A stretch of 64,000 bases of DNA from Methanosphaerula subterraneus. GTDB taxonomy: Archaea; Halobacteriota; Methanomicrobia; Methanomicrobiales; Methanospirillaceae. The position numbers and the translations under genes are program-made. Under the pieces are notes generated by a model. It was not told where the DNA came from, made no database searches, and saw nothing but the letters and a program-made list of their open reading frames with translations. Shown here piece after piece: positions 9,739 through 18,316 of this stretch (the stretch's first letter is position 1; every line of letters begins with the position of its first letter). Location: NCBI RefSeq assembly GCF_052055875.1, contig NZ_CP170508.1, positions 2,604,001 through 2,668,000 on the forward strand. Reading direction: 5' to 3'.

Positions 9739-11781
9739 TTACCTGCACCGCTGCCAGATGACCCGTCCCATGACCCTGAACGTGAAGTCCAGCTCCTCGA
9801 AGGAGGGGATCTGGTGTTCGCGCAGGATATCCCGGCCACGGATCATCGAGTCCCCGCCGAGCAGGGTCCCGATGATGATCTTGTCGGTCTTGCCTGAGAA
9901 CTTTATCATCTCGTTGGCCAACTGATCGGACGAGAGGACCAGGTTCGGGAACCCGACAACAAAGGCGATGTCCCAGATGTGCTGGTACTTGACGAGCATG
10001 TCGAAGACCCGCCCGAACCGCTTGTCGGTGGCGTCACCGAGGAGATCGATCGGGTTGCCCTTGTTCCAGAATTCTGGCAGGAACTCGTTCATCTCCTCGA
10101 CCATCTCGGCCGGCAGGTCGATCAGATCGATGCCGTACCGCTCTGCATAGTCTGAGGAGAGGACAGCGAAACCACCCGCATTGGTGATGACGACGGCCCG
10201 CTTGCCCTGGGGATAGCCCTTGGGTGAGGCGAGCATCTCTGCGACCTGGAAGGCCCCGGTCAGGGTGTGGACCGGGATCACGCCGGCCTGCCTGAACGCC
10301 TCCATGTAGACCTCGTAGGAGCCGGAGAGCGAGCCGGTGTGGGACGAGGCCGCCTTCTGCCCTCTCTGTGAGGATCCCGACTTGATCGCGACCACCGGTT
10401 TGTACTTGGTGACCTCGCTGACCACCTTCATGAAGGCCTTGCCGTCGGTGATCTCCTCGATGTACAGGATCACGGCCTTGGTCTTGGGGTCGTGCTGCAC
10501 GAACTTCAGGTAGTCGAGGAAGTTCAGGTCGGCCTGGTTGCCGACTGATATGACCGCCGAGAAACCAATATCATGAGAGAGGGACCAGTCGACGACCGTG
10601 TTGATGATTGCACCGCTCTGGGAGATGAACGCGACCGTTCCCGGGTTCGGGGACTCGTGCACGTAGGTGGTGTCGAGGCCGCGGGGCGGGACGATCAGGC
10701 CGAGACAGTTCGGGCCGATGATCCGGATCCCGTACCGCTTTGCGATCTCGACAACCCGTGCCTCGAGGGCCTTGCCCATATCGCCCATCTCCTTGAATCC
10801 GGCGGTGATGATCACTGCCATCGGGACGCCCTTCTGTCCGCACTCCTCGATCACCATCGGCACATGGTTGGCCGGCACGGTGATCACGGCCATGTCGACA
10901 GGGTTCGGGATGGCCGTGATGGTCGGGTAGGCCTTCAGCCCCTGGATCTCACTCCGCTTGTTGTTGACCGGATAGAGCTGCCCCGGGAAGTGGAGCAGGT
11001 TGTGCATCACCGCGTACCCCATCTTGGAGGTGTCCTGCGATGCCCCGATCACGGCAACTGAACGCGGTGCGAAGTATTCGAGCGGGACTACTGGCCGTTC
11101 CTCGATCTTCTCCTCGACCACCTCGTCATCGGTGATGACTCTGGCATCGACGGCACATCCGCCGGTCTCGTAGAGTCTGAACGGGTTGATATCGAACTCC
11201 ACGACATTCAGGTTCTCGCCAAAGAACCGTGCGACGTCTGAAATCACTTTTACAAGGGCCTGTTCGTCACGTGGTCGCGATCCCCGGTAACCGCTGATCA
11301 GCGGGTAGGCCTCGATCTCGCGGATCATGCACCTGATCTCATCATCGCTGATGGGGAGGATCCGGAGGGTGATGTCCTTCATCAGTTCGACGAGCGTCCC
11401 GCCCATCCCGAAGGTCAACACCTTGCCGAATGCGGCGTCTGTCTTGCCACCGATGATCAGTTCCAGTCCGGGGGCTGCCTGTTCCTCGACGATGATGCCG
11501 GTGATCGTCGCGTCGGGGTTGTAGGCCTTCGCCCCGGCATGGATCTTATCAAACGCGGCCTCTGCCTGCTCTTTGGATCCAATCCCGGTGATGACACCGC
11601 CCGCATCGCTCTTATGGGTGATCTCGGGCGAGATTACTTTCATCACAACAGGGAATCCGATCTCTGCTGCAGCCTTCCCTGCTTCTTTTGCACTGGTGAC
11701 GATCTGAAAACCGGGTACTGGTACATCGTACTGTCTGAGGAGGGCGTATCCCTCTGCCTCGCTTAACATGGTTCGTGTCAT
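9739..11781 (-). CDS. acd: ADP-forming acetyl/acyl-CoA synthetase, fused ATP-grasp and CoA-binding subunits
   Basis: About 680 residues. The N-terminal ATP-grasp (beta) domain at ~1-220 contains GFPVVMKVISPEITHKSDAGG. The C-terminal alpha part has a CoA-binding Rossmann fold (VIGASQDTSKMGYAV), a GPNCLGL motif, ISQSGAI, and an SHTGS motif near residue 478 whose His is the expected phospho-carrier. The family converts acyl-CoA + ADP + Pi to acid + CoA + ATP, reversibly. The domain order is beta-alpha, whereas many enzymes are alpha-beta or two-subunit. ATG 11781 is preferred because a GAGG site lies five bases upstream. The acyl specificity is not readable from the sequence. Confidence 0.88.
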   Translation of the reverse strand: MTRTMLSEAEGYALLRQYDVPVPGFQIVTSAKEAGKAAAEIGFPVVMKVISPEITHKSDAGGVITGIGSKEQAEAAFDKIHAGAKAYNPDATITGIIVEEQAAPGLELIIGGKTDAAFGKVLTFGMGGTLVELMKDITLRILPISDDEIRCMIREIEAYPLISGYRGSRPRDEQALVKVISDVARFFGENLNVVEFDINPFRLYETGGCAVDARVITDDEVVEEKIEERPVVPLEYFAPRSVAVIGASQDTSKMGYAVMHNLLHFPGQLYPVNNKRSEIQGLKAYPTITAIPNPVDMAVITVPANHVPMVIEECGQKGVPMAVIITAGFKEMGDMGKALEARVVEIAKRYGIRIIGPNCLGLIVPPRGLDTTYVHESPNPGTVAFISQSGAIINTVVDWSLSHDIGFSAVISVGNQADLNFLDYLKFVQHDPKTKAVILYIEEITDGKAFMKVVSEVTKYKPVVAIKSGSSQRGQKAASSHTGSLSGSYEVYMEAFRQAGVIPVHTLTGAFQVAEMLASPKGYPQGKRAVVITNAGGFAVLSSDYAERYGIDLIDLPAEMVEEMNEFLPEFWNKGNPIDLLGDATDKRFGRVFDMLVKYQHIWDIAFVVGFPNLVLSSDQLANEMIKFSGKTDKIIIGTLLGGDSMIRGRDILREHQIPSFEELDFTFRVMGRVIWQRCR

Positions 11782-11815
11782 GGTATCCTCATCTTTAATC
11801 ATGATCAATTTCGTC

Positions 11816-11832
11816 AATTATAGTTTATTGTT
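11816..11832 (-). promoter_or_regulatory. Possible TATA box for the acyl-CoA synthetase gene
   Basis: On the minus strand an AATAAACTATAAT stretch lies 35-50 bp upstream of ATG 11781, in a strongly AT-rich gap. This is compatible with a short archaeal leader. Confidence 0.35.
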
Positions 11833-11940
11833 TCGTCGATACACTAATAATTCCTTTGATGGACCCGGATTCTTCCTCCCTTCAGAAAGAGGTCTGGCAT
11901 CATCGCCTTTGATAAAGATACTGAATCGTATCTTAAAAAG

Positions 11941-12804
11941 TTACGCTCGTGATGCAGCCAGCCTTCGGACGGCCTGGATATTGGCAGCGTTGTCACGTAC
12001 GGCGTCTTCCGGGGTTTCGCAGATGAACGGGAGGGCCATGAGTCCGGGGTGGGTGAGGATCCCTGCACAACCCTCTTCACCGATCATCCCGAGCCCGATG
12101 TGGGTGTGCCGGTCCAGGTGGGAGCCGGCCTCTGCTTTTGCATCGTTGAGGTGGATCACGCAGAGGTGTTCCCTGCCGATCCCGTCCTCGAAGGCATCGA
12201 GGGTACGCCGCAGTCCCTCCTCGTTCCGAAGGTCGTATCCTGCTGCAAAGGCATGGCAGGTGTCCAGGCAGACGCCGATACGGCCCGGGTCGCTGCATGA
12301 CTCTCGGATCCTTCCGATCTCTTCAAACCGGGATCCGACACTGTTCTTCTCACCTGCCGTGTTCTCCAGCAGCAGCATCACGCTGTCGCCGGTGCCGGGG
12401 TCGCTCATGCTGAATGCGGTATCGATGGCCTGCTGCACCCGCTCTTCCCCGGCCCTGGTTCCCTCGCCCATGTGGTGGCCGAGGTGGGTGACCAGGTACG
12501 GGACACCCAGCATACTGCACCTGTGCAGTTCCTCTGCCAGGGCATCCACCGACTTTGTCCGGATCTCCTCCTTTGGGGAGGCGAGGTTCGGGAGGTAGGG
12601 CATGTGCACCACTGCCGGCCCGATCCCGGATGCAGCAAGGGCCTCTCGAAAGAGGGTCGCGTCCTCTTCAGTCAGCTGCTTGAAGGTCCATCCGCGGGGG
12701 TTGCGCGAGAAGATCTGGAAGGTGTCGCAGTCGATCGCTGCCGCCCGCTCGACGGCCCGGGCGATCGATCCCGCAATCGAAACGTGTACGCCGACTTTTA
12801 CCAT
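11941..12804 (-). CDS. nfo: Endonuclease IV (AP endonuclease)
   Basis: A 287-residue TIM-barrel AP endonuclease that cleaves 5' of abasic sites in base-excision repair. It opens with VKVGVHVSIAGS and has QIFSRNPRGW. Zinc ligands are in LENTAGEKNSVG, CLDTCHAFAAGYD, VIHLNDAKAEAGSHLDRHTHIGLG and CETP, all family signatures. Length matches E. coli Nfo (285). The start at 12804 is chosen over an upstream extension because the family begins at this Met. Endonuclease III lies nearby at 15 kb but is not in the same operon. Confidence 0.95.
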   Translation of the reverse strand: MVKVGVHVSIAGSIARAVERAAAIDCDTFQIFSRNPRGWTFKQLTEEDATLFREALAASGIGPAVVHMPYLPNLASPKEEIRTKSVDALAEELHRCSMLGVPYLVTHLGHHMGEGTRAGEERVQQAIDTAFSMSDPGTGDSVMLLLENTAGEKNSVGSRFEEIGRIRESCSDPGRIGVCLDTCHAFAAGYDLRNEEGLRRTLDAFEDGIGREHLCVIHLNDAKAEAGSHLDRHTHIGLGMIGEEGCAGILTHPGLMALPFICETPEDAVRDNAANIQAVRRLAASRA

Positions 12805-12967
12805 GATTCCACTCTTCTCCTGACAGATCGTGAATCCCGGATCATCAGAGAGATCTGGTCTCAGGTGCACATGAACCTTGCTCCCTCCCCGGGTGTTTCT
12901 GGTTTCTGGAGCAGAACGGATACCAATTCTTTTAACTGATGGAATGCAATGCTATAGGGTATCACCT

Positions 12968-13039
12968 GGGCCGATAGATCAGGGGTAGATCGCTACCTTG
13001 GCATGGTAGAGGCCGCGGGTTCAATTCCCGCTCGGTCCA
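12968..13039 (+). tRNA. tRNA-Ala (anticodon GGC)
   Basis: A complete 72-nt cloverleaf. The 7-bp acceptor stem GGGCCGA/TCGGTCC includes G3:U70, the alanine identity pair. The anticodon stem is CTACC/GGTAG with loop TTGGCAT (anticodon GGC), and the T-arm is GCGGG-TTCAATT-CCCGC. The discriminator is A, CCA is not encoded, and there is no intron. Confidence 0.95.
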
Positions 13040-13046
13040 TTAGGAT

Positions 13047-13073
13047 GCCGGCAATGCCGGCTCTCATATTTTT
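13047..13073 (+). terminator. Hairpin plus T-run after tRNA-Ala
   Basis: GCCGGC-AAT-GCCGGC forms a 6-bp stem with a 3-nt loop, followed by TCTCATATTTTT. It lies 8 bp past the tRNA. Confidence 0.5.
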
Positions 13074-13102
13074 CGCAGAATCAGATTCTTTCGTGGTGTA
13101 CC

Positions 13103-13732
13103 GTGGATCTCAGACAATGGCTAATTCCGCAGGATAAAGAATTCTTTGACCTGTTTGAGGAGATGGCGGGGACGGTTGTTGAAGCGGCCGATGCCCTGGT
13201 CGAGTTGATGAACGACTATACTGATCTTGGCACAAAGAGTCAGCATATGAAGGAACTCGAGCATGAGGGTGACCGGATCACGCATGCGATCTATGAGGGG
13301 CTGAACCGGACGTTCATCACCCCGCTCGAACCCGAGGAGATCTCCCGCCTGGCGACGGCGATGGATGATGTGATCGACTGTATTGAAGGGACGGTGCAGC
13401 AGCTCCACAGTTACGGGATCACGGCGACCGACTCTCCGATGCGCCAGTTCTCAAAACTGATCCAGCTCAGCGCCACAGAGATTCAGACGGCCGTGAAGGG
13501 GATCCGTTCGATGAAGGATGTGCCGTCGATCGAAGCCCGGTGCATCGAGTTGAACAGGCTTGAGAACGTCGCCGACGAGGTGCTCGGGCATGCACTGACC
13601 GAACTCTTCCGGGGCAATGATCCGCTCGCCATCATCAAATTGAAGGATGTCTATGAGAACCTGGAGCAGGCTACGGATCGATGTGAGGACGTGGCCAATA
13701 TACTCTCTGATATTGTGATCAGGCACTCGTGA
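13103..13732 (+). CDS. PhoU-like DUF47 phosphate transport regulator
   Basis: A 209-residue, all-helical protein of the DUF47/PhoU_div family. It begins LRQWLIPQDKEFFDLFEEMA and contains HEGDRITH and a repeated E-DE-L-D-IEGT pattern typical of the metal-binding PhoU-like helical bundle. Such proteins are encoded next to PiT transporters and are thought to modulate them. Here the pit gene starts four bases after the stop, so the two form an operon. The start codon is GTG; the family N-terminus aligns with it. Confidence 0.9.
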   Translation: MDLRQWLIPQDKEFFDLFEEMAGTVVEAADALVELMNDYTDLGTKSQHMKELEHEGDRITHAIYEGLNRTFITPLEPEEISRLATAMDDVIDCIEGTVQQLHSYGITATDSPMRQFSKLIQLSATEIQTAVKGIRSMKDVPSIEARCIELNRLENVADEVLGHALTELFRGNDPLAIIKLKDVYENLEQATDRCEDVANILSDIVIRHS

Positions 13733-13736
13733 TGGT

Positions 13737-14912
13737 ATGGACTCCTTTATTATTGCGGGTATCTTCTTTGCCCTTCTCCTGAATTTTGTCAACGGGATGA
13801 ACGATGCCGCCAATGCGATCTCCACGGTGATCGCAACCCGGGTCCTCACTCCGTTGCAGGCCGTTACGATGGCCGCGTTCTTCAACCTTGTCGGCCCCCT
13901 GCTCTTCACCACGGCGGTCGCAAAGACGGTCGGTAAAGGACTGATCGAGCCCGGTCTGATCTCGACGATGCTGATCATCGCAGCGATGGTCAGTGCCGTC
14001 TCCTGGGTCTTCTTCACCACCCACTATGGTATCCCGATCTCGAGCACCCATGCGATGGTCGGCGGCCTGATAGGGGCTGCCCTGGCCAAGGAAGGTTTCG
14101 ATTCCGTGATCTGGCCGAGCCTTTCAACGCTCCAGTCTCTCTTCTTTTCCGTTGCGATCGGGGCCGTTGCGGGGGCGATATTCTTTGGGATTGTCGGAAA
14201 ATTGCTGGGGAACAGTCCTTTTTCATACCTGAAGATCGGTGCGTTCTTCGGGTTTGTGATCACCATCCCGCTGCTGGTGGCGGCCGGGATGCTGAAACTC
14301 TCCGGGCTCCTGGCTATCGTGGTCTTCATGGTCATCGCCCCGTCCCTGGGGTTCCTGGTCACATTCTGTTTTGGTGCGGTCCTTATCCGGCTCTTCCAGA
14401 AGAGGAACGCGGTTAAGATGAACAACACCTTCAAGAAACTGCAGGTCGTCTCCTCTGCCTTCTACTCGATGAACCATGGGTCCAATGATGCTCAGCATGC
14501 GATGGGCGTGATCACGGCCCTGCTGGTCGCCAACGGGATTCTCACCGAGTTTACGGTGCCGGTCTGGGTGATCCTCATCTCCTCTGCCGCAATCTCGCTC
14601 GGCACCTTCCTCGGGGGCCGGCGGGTGATCGAGACGATGGGGCATAAGATCACCAAACTGCTTCCCTACCAGGGGTTCTGTGCCGAGACCGGCGGGGGTA
14701 TCGTCCTGTTCTTTGTGACCCTGTTCGGAATTCCTGTCTCGTCGACCCATTCGATCACCGGATCGATCATGGGGATAGGAGCCACCCGCGGCTATTCTGC
14801 GGTGAAGTGGGGGGTGGTCAGGGAGATCGTGGCGACATGGATCATCACGATCCCAGCATCGGCGACCGTCGCGTTCTGCTTCTACCATCTGCTGATGATA
14901 GTCTTCGGCTGA
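13737..14912 (+). CDS. pit: PiT-family inorganic phosphate transporter
   Basis: A 391-residue multi-pass membrane protein importing phosphate with cation symport. The duplicated PiT signature is clear: NGMNDAANAISTVIATR near residue 20 and NHGSNDAQHAMG near residue 245. There are also two SST-H motifs (ISSTHAMVGG and VSSTHSITGS). About ten hydrophobic segments are visible. It is paired with the upstream DUF47 gene. With the polyphosphate operon 10 kb away, the window has both phosphate uptake and storage. Confidence 0.95.
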   Translation: MDSFIIAGIFFALLLNFVNGMNDAANAISTVIATRVLTPLQAVTMAAFFNLVGPLLFTTAVAKTVGKGLIEPGLISTMLIIAAMVSAVSWVFFTTHYGIPISSTHAMVGGLIGAALAKEGFDSVIWPSLSTLQSLFFSVAIGAVAGAIFFGIVGKLLGNSPFSYLKIGAFFGFVITIPLLVAAGMLKLSGLLAIVVFMVIAPSLGFLVTFCFGAVLIRLFQKRNAVKMNNTFKKLQVVSSAFYSMNHGSNDAQHAMGVITALLVANGILTEFTVPVWVILISSAAISLGTFLGGRRVIETMGHKITKLLPYQGFCAETGGGIVLFFVTLFGIPVSSTHSITGSIMGIGATRGYSAVKWGVVREIVATWIITIPASATVAFCFYHLLMIVFG

Positions 14913-14924
14913 TCTCAGCCGGTA

Positions 14925-14980
14925 TTTTTCATATTTTTATCTCAAAAAAAATTCAATTTTCTTCAATTTTCCTGCGCGTC
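14925..14980. terminator. Bidirectional AT-rich termination region between pit and nth
   Basis: Between the convergent stops of pit and nth lie ATATTTTTATC, an A8 run and several TTTT tracts. These would provide oligo-T termination signals on both strands. Confidence 0.45.
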
Positions 14981-14982
14981 GT

Positions 14983-15621
14983 TCATCGCGTCTGCTGATA
15001 GAACGGACAGACCATACTGACCGGGCAGATTTCACACCGGGGGCTTTTGGCGGTGCAGCACCGTCGTCCGTGCGCAATCATGATATCGGTCAGGTCTCCC
15101 CACCGTTCCTGTGGAAACAGGTCCATCAGGTCCTGCTCGATCTGATCCTGGTCGGTCCGGGTGCTGAGGCCCAGCCGGCCGGCGAGCCGTTTCACATGAG
15201 TGTCGACGGCGATCCCGGCGTTGATGCCGAGGGCGTGGAAGAGGAGAATGTTCGCGGTCTTCCTGCCGACCCCGGGCAGCAGCAGCAGTTCCTCCATCGT
15301 GGTGGGGATCTTCCCTCCGAACCGGCCGACCAGCATGGTCGCAGTGCTGATGATGTGCCGGGCCTTGACCCGGTAGAATCCGGTGCTGTGGATGATCTCC
15401 TCGACCTCGTGAATGTCGGCGCCGGCCAGGGCTTCCGGGGTCGGGTACCGGGCGAAGAGGGCCGGCCTGATCTTATCCACGGCCTGGTCGGTGGTCTGGG
15501 CGGAGAGGATCGTCAGGATCAGTACCTGGAAAGGACTGTGAAAGAACGGGAGCGGCGTACACGCGTCAGGATAGTGTTCGGCGAGTGTATCATAGATCCA
15601 GGCTGCGGAGGCGCGGTCCAT
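14983..15621 (-). CDS. nth: Endonuclease III (DNA glycosylase/AP lyase)
   Basis: A 212-residue helix-hairpin-helix glycosylase that removes oxidised pyrimidines. The HhH motif LLPGVGRKTANILL carries the catalytic Lys, and VDTHVKR carries the catalytic Asp. The C-terminal [4Fe-4S] motif is intact: C-x6-C-x2-C-x5-C in CTAKSPRCEICPVSMVC. The start at ATG 15621 is required because the longer frame runs into the tRNA-Pro gene. Only 41 bp separate it from the tRNA, so the two may share a transcript. Confidence 0.94.
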   Translation of the reverse strand: MDRASAAWIYDTLAEHYPDACTPLPFFHSPFQVLILTILSAQTTDQAVDKIRPALFARYPTPEALAGADIHEVEEIIHSTGFYRVKARHIISTATMLVGRFGGKIPTTMEELLLLPGVGRKTANILLFHALGINAGIAVDTHVKRLAGRLGLSTRTDQDQIEQDLMDLFPQERWGDLTDIMIAHGRRCCTAKSPRCEICPVSMVCPFYQQTR

Positions 15622-15662
15622 ACAGTATCCAGGTCTGATTTCAACACAAAAGAAGATCTCGA

Positions 15663-15737
15663 TGGGATAGGGCAGATTCGAACTGCCGTCAAAGCGTCCC
15701 AAACGCTCTAGGATGGACCAGGCTACCCTACTATCCC
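15663..15737 (-). tRNA. tRNA-Pro (anticodon TGG)
   Basis: Read on the minus strand, the acceptor stem is GGGATAG/CTATCCC with A as discriminator. The D-arm has AGCCTGGTCC, the anticodon loop is TTTGGGA (anticodon TGG) closed by GAGCG/CGCTT, and the T-arm contains TTCGAAT. CCA is not encoded and no intron is present. Confidence 0.94.
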
Positions 15738-15863
15738 GCCTGTCTTACATATGTCAACTGTTCAGTACAAAAACCTGCCGCTCTGTTCTGATATACGAAA
15801 TGCTCGCATCTATCGTTTGAAAATCTGGAAAAATGGATGAATCTTTGAGTTTTTGTGAATTAT

Positions 15864-16568
15864 TCAGAGCGGCAGCGGTCTGCAGGCGGTCTCGCTGACG
15901 ATAGTCCCGGTGAAGGAACCCTGAAAGAGCGCATGGAGGAGATTCTCCGGGCTCTTCCCATCGATCACCAGCATCGGGATGCTGCACCGCTCGATAACCT
16001 TGGCGGCCACGATGTCGATGATCGAGTTCGAGCCGGCATTGAGCCGGTCGTTCTGGATGATCCCGAGGAGCTGCTGCGGGGTCAGTTCATCGTACCTGAC
16101 CGCTGCAGGGTCCTTCTTCGGGTCTGCCGAGTATATCCCTGGCACCGAGGTGACGTTCACGAGCAGATCGGCCTGCACCCGCTCGGCGAGTACCGCCGAC
16201 ACCGCATCGGTGGTCTGTCCTGGCGTGATCCCGCCCATCACCACGATCTTCTTCGATTCCGCAAAGACCTTCGCCTCGGTATGGCTCTCCGCCACCTCCG
16301 GATAGGCCGCATCGCCGAGCGCGGCGATCAGCAGCGTCGCGTTCAGCCTGGTCACCAGGATCCCGAGTTCATCGGAGGTGGCCTCGTCGATACCGAGAGC
16401 CCGGGCCACACCGATATATCGGCGGGCCTCTCCTCCGCCCCCGACAACAACGAAGACCTGATGCTCGGACCCGATTTTCTTTAAAACCGATACGTACGCA
16501 GCGATATTGTTGGACTCGAGGGACGGGACCAGCACCGACCCCCCGAGGGCCATCACGAGCTTCTTCAT
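15864..16568 (-). CDS. pyrH: UMP kinase (archaeal PyrH)
   Basis: A 234-residue amino-acid-kinase-fold enzyme making UDP from UMP and ATP in pyrimidine biosynthesis. Visible motifs are the N-terminal ALGGSV glycine loop, VVVGGGGEARRYI, MGGITPGQTTDAVSA and VTSVPGIYSADPKKDP. Length fits the archaeal form, which is shorter than the bacterial one. It is transcribed divergently from the zinc-ribbon gene. Confidence 0.95.
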   Translation of the reverse strand: MKKLVMALGGSVLVPSLESNNIAAYVSVLKKIGSEHQVFVVVGGGGEARRYIGVARALGIDEATSDELGILVTRLNATLLIAALGDAAYPEVAESHTEAKVFAESKKIVVMGGITPGQTTDAVSAVLAERVQADLLVNVTSVPGIYSADPKKDPAAVRYDELTPQQLLGIIQNDRLNAGSNSIIDIVAAKVIERCSIPMLVIDGKSPENLLHALFQGSFTGTIVSETACRPLPL

Positions 16569-16605
16569 GCCAGTTTATTAGTGGTGAGGTATCCAGATAT
16601 ACCTG

Positions 16606-16749
16606 TTGAAACGCTTTGTGTGCCCTGTCTGCGGCTCTCCCGATATCTATCAGGTTGCAGGCGGATATATCGGGCAGATCTACATCTGCAAGCAATGCAA
16701 GTACCGGGGATCGCTGGTCGTCGAGGTGGATGAGGACGAACAGGACTGA
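16606..16749 (+). CDS. Small zinc-ribbon protein (47 aa)
   Basis: A short frame encoding two CxxC knuckles, VCPVCGSP near the N-terminus and ICKQCKYRG near residue 30, then an acidic tail (VEVDEDEQD). This is a classic rubredoxin-like zinc ribbon, as seen in many tiny archaeal proteins of unknown role. The only start before the first Cys pair is TTG 16606 (GTG 16618 would begin right at the first Cys). A TTTATTA element ~30 bp upstream would make the mRNA nearly leaderless. It lies 39 bp before amrS. Confidence 0.6.
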   Translation: MKRFVCPVCGSPDIYQVAGGYIGQIYICKQCKYRGSLVVEVDEDEQD

Positions 16750-16750
16750 A

Positions 16751-16760
16751 GTATAAATAC
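16751..16760 (+). promoter_or_regulatory. TATA box of the amrS gene
   Basis: GTATAAATAC is a near-consensus archaeal box A. It predicts transcription start around 16780, which excludes the in-frame GTG 16777 and supports ATG 16789 with a very short leader. Confidence 0.55.
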
Positions 16761-16788
16761 CCGACTCACCAATCAGGTGCTTGATACC

Positions 16789-17808
16789 ATGCATCAGGCT
16801 CTGATGTTCTCCAGGGGCGAGGAGCGGACCGTCGACTGCTCGCTCTGCAGTCACCGCTGTCATATCGGCCCTGCCCGGCAGGGGATCTGCGGGGTCCGGA
16901 TCAATGCAGGGGGGACGCTCTATGCGGCCAGTTACGGCAAGGTCAGCTCCGAGGCGATCGATCCGATCGAGAAGAAGCCGCTCTTCCACTTTCTTCCAGG
17001 GACTCTGTCGTACTCGCTCGGTTCGATCGGGTGTAATTTCCACTGCCAGCACTGCCAGAACTGGGAGATCTCGCGGGCTTCGCTCAAAAGCCCCCTCCTC
17101 CGGGACCTCGCCCCCGAGGTCGGTGTCGAACGGGCGCTCGGGGCTGCCTGCAGTTCGATCTCCTGGACCTACACCGAGCCGACGATGTGGTACGAGTACA
17201 CGCTCGACATGGGGAAGATCGCCCATACTCGTGGTCTGGGGACGGTGTACGTGACCAACGGCTACATCACCGAGGAGGCGCTCCGGGAACTGGCGCCGAC
17301 CCTCGATGCGTTCCGGGTCGACATCAAGGCGTTCTCCGACCAGTTCTATCGGACCATCTGCGGCGCCAGGCTGCAGCCGGTGCTGGATGCTGCGGCCCTC
17401 GCCCGGGAACTCGGCCTCCATGTCGAGACGGTCACCCTGGTGATCCCTGACGCGAACGACAGCATGGAAGAGATGGATGGGCTGATCACCTGGGTGATCG
17501 AGCATCTGGGGGCCGACACCCCGATGCACTTCACCCGGTTCCACCCGGACTACCGGATGCGGGACCGGGGGCCGACGCCGGTGGAGACGCTGGAGCGGAT
17601 CTACGAGCGGGCGAAAGCGCTCGGTCTGCAGTACCCGTACCTCGGGAACGTGGGGGATCATCCGTATCAGAACACCTACTGCCCGAAATGCCATGGGCTG
17701 CTGATCGAGCGAACCGGGTACCTGAGCAGGGTCCGGGGACTCGACGGGCACCGGTGCGCCACCTGCGGCGAGGCGATCGCGTACGTCAGCGAGATCAAGC
17801 GCCCGTGA
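16789..17808 (+). CDS. amrS: AmmeMemoRadiSam-system radical SAM enzyme (AmrS)
   Basis: About 339 residues. It opens with CSLCSHRCHIGPARQGICGVR, a four-Cys N-terminal motif, followed by the radical SAM cluster CNFHCQHC near residue 85. It then has WTYTEPTMWYEY and VTNGYI, and ends with a further Cys cluster (CPKCHGLLIERTG, CATCG). This matches the AmrS/PflA-like family of the AmmeMemoRadiSam system. Its AmrA (AMMECR1) and AmrB (Memo) partners are not in this window. The natural substrate is not firmly established. Confidence 0.9.
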   Translation: MHQALMFSRGEERTVDCSLCSHRCHIGPARQGICGVRINAGGTLYAASYGKVSSEAIDPIEKKPLFHFLPGTLSYSLGSIGCNFHCQHCQNWEISRASLKSPLLRDLAPEVGVERALGAACSSISWTYTEPTMWYEYTLDMGKIAHTRGLGTVYVTNGYITEEALRELAPTLDAFRVDIKAFSDQFYRTICGARLQPVLDAAALARELGLHVETVTLVIPDANDSMEEMDGLITWVIEHLGADTPMHFTRFHPDYRMRDRGPTPVETLERIYERAKALGLQYPYLGNVGDHPYQNTYCPKCHGLLIERTGYLSRVRGLDGHRCATCGEAIAYVSEIKRP

Positions 17809-17845
17809 TTTCGGGCCGGGACGGCGGAGGGTCCTGGTCGACCGG

Positions 17846-18316
17846 ATGCTCGGGACGCTGACCCGGTATCTCCGGTGCATGGGCTATGACACCCTCAGTG
17901 CGAACTCGTTTCCGGCAGGAAATCCCCGGGAGGATACGTTCCTCCTCTCGCTCGTAGGAGAGGAGGGGCGGGTGCTGCTGACCCGCGACCATGAACTGGC
18001 CCGGCGGGGGCAGGGTGGGGCCGTGCTGATCCGTTCTGACGATGTGCTCGACCAGGTCTGGCAGTTGACCGCCCTCGGGCTGGTGGCTCCGGAGGTCGTC
18101 ACCTCCCGGTGCCCGCTCTGTAATGGTCTCCTCTCCCCGGCCACCGCCGAGCAGGTCGCCTCCGCCGCCTCCTATGCCCCGGCCGACCAGCATGGGATCC
18201 CCTTCTTCTGGTGCCACCACTGCGGCCGGCTGTACTGGGAGGGGTCGCATGGCAACGACCTGCAGCAGCGGCTCTCTACGATTCGGTGTGAGGGGGCCTG
18301 CCATTCAGATTGGTGA
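17846..18316 (+). CDS. Mut7-C RNase-domain protein (DUF82)
   Basis: A 156-residue PIN-like Mut7-C protein with a zinc ribbon. It has MLGTLTRYLRCMGYDT, then LLTRDHELARR, and two Cys pairs (CPLCNGLL and CHHCGRLYWEGSH) typical of the family. The family consensus begins with a short strand ending in V-D-R-M-L-G, whose Asp is conserved. The in-frame codons upstream of ATG 17846 encode exactly V-L-V-D-R, with a GGAGGG site at 17826-17831. True initiation may therefore be at a non-standard codon upstream. It follows amrS closely. Confidence 0.82.
   Translation: MLGTLTRYLRCMGYDTLSANSFPAGNPREDTFLLSLVGEEGRVLLTRDHELARRGQGGAVLIRSDDVLDQVWQLTALGLVAPEVVTSRCPLCNGLLSPATAEQVASAASYAPADQHGIPFFWCHHCGRLYWEGSHGNDLQQRLSTIRCEGACHSDW

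Noticed and set aside
16369..17880. 503-codon minus-strand frame
   Set aside because: Covers amrS in antisense and part of pyrH; composition rich in Arg/Pro/Asp with no motifs, whereas amrS has a full radical SAM signature.
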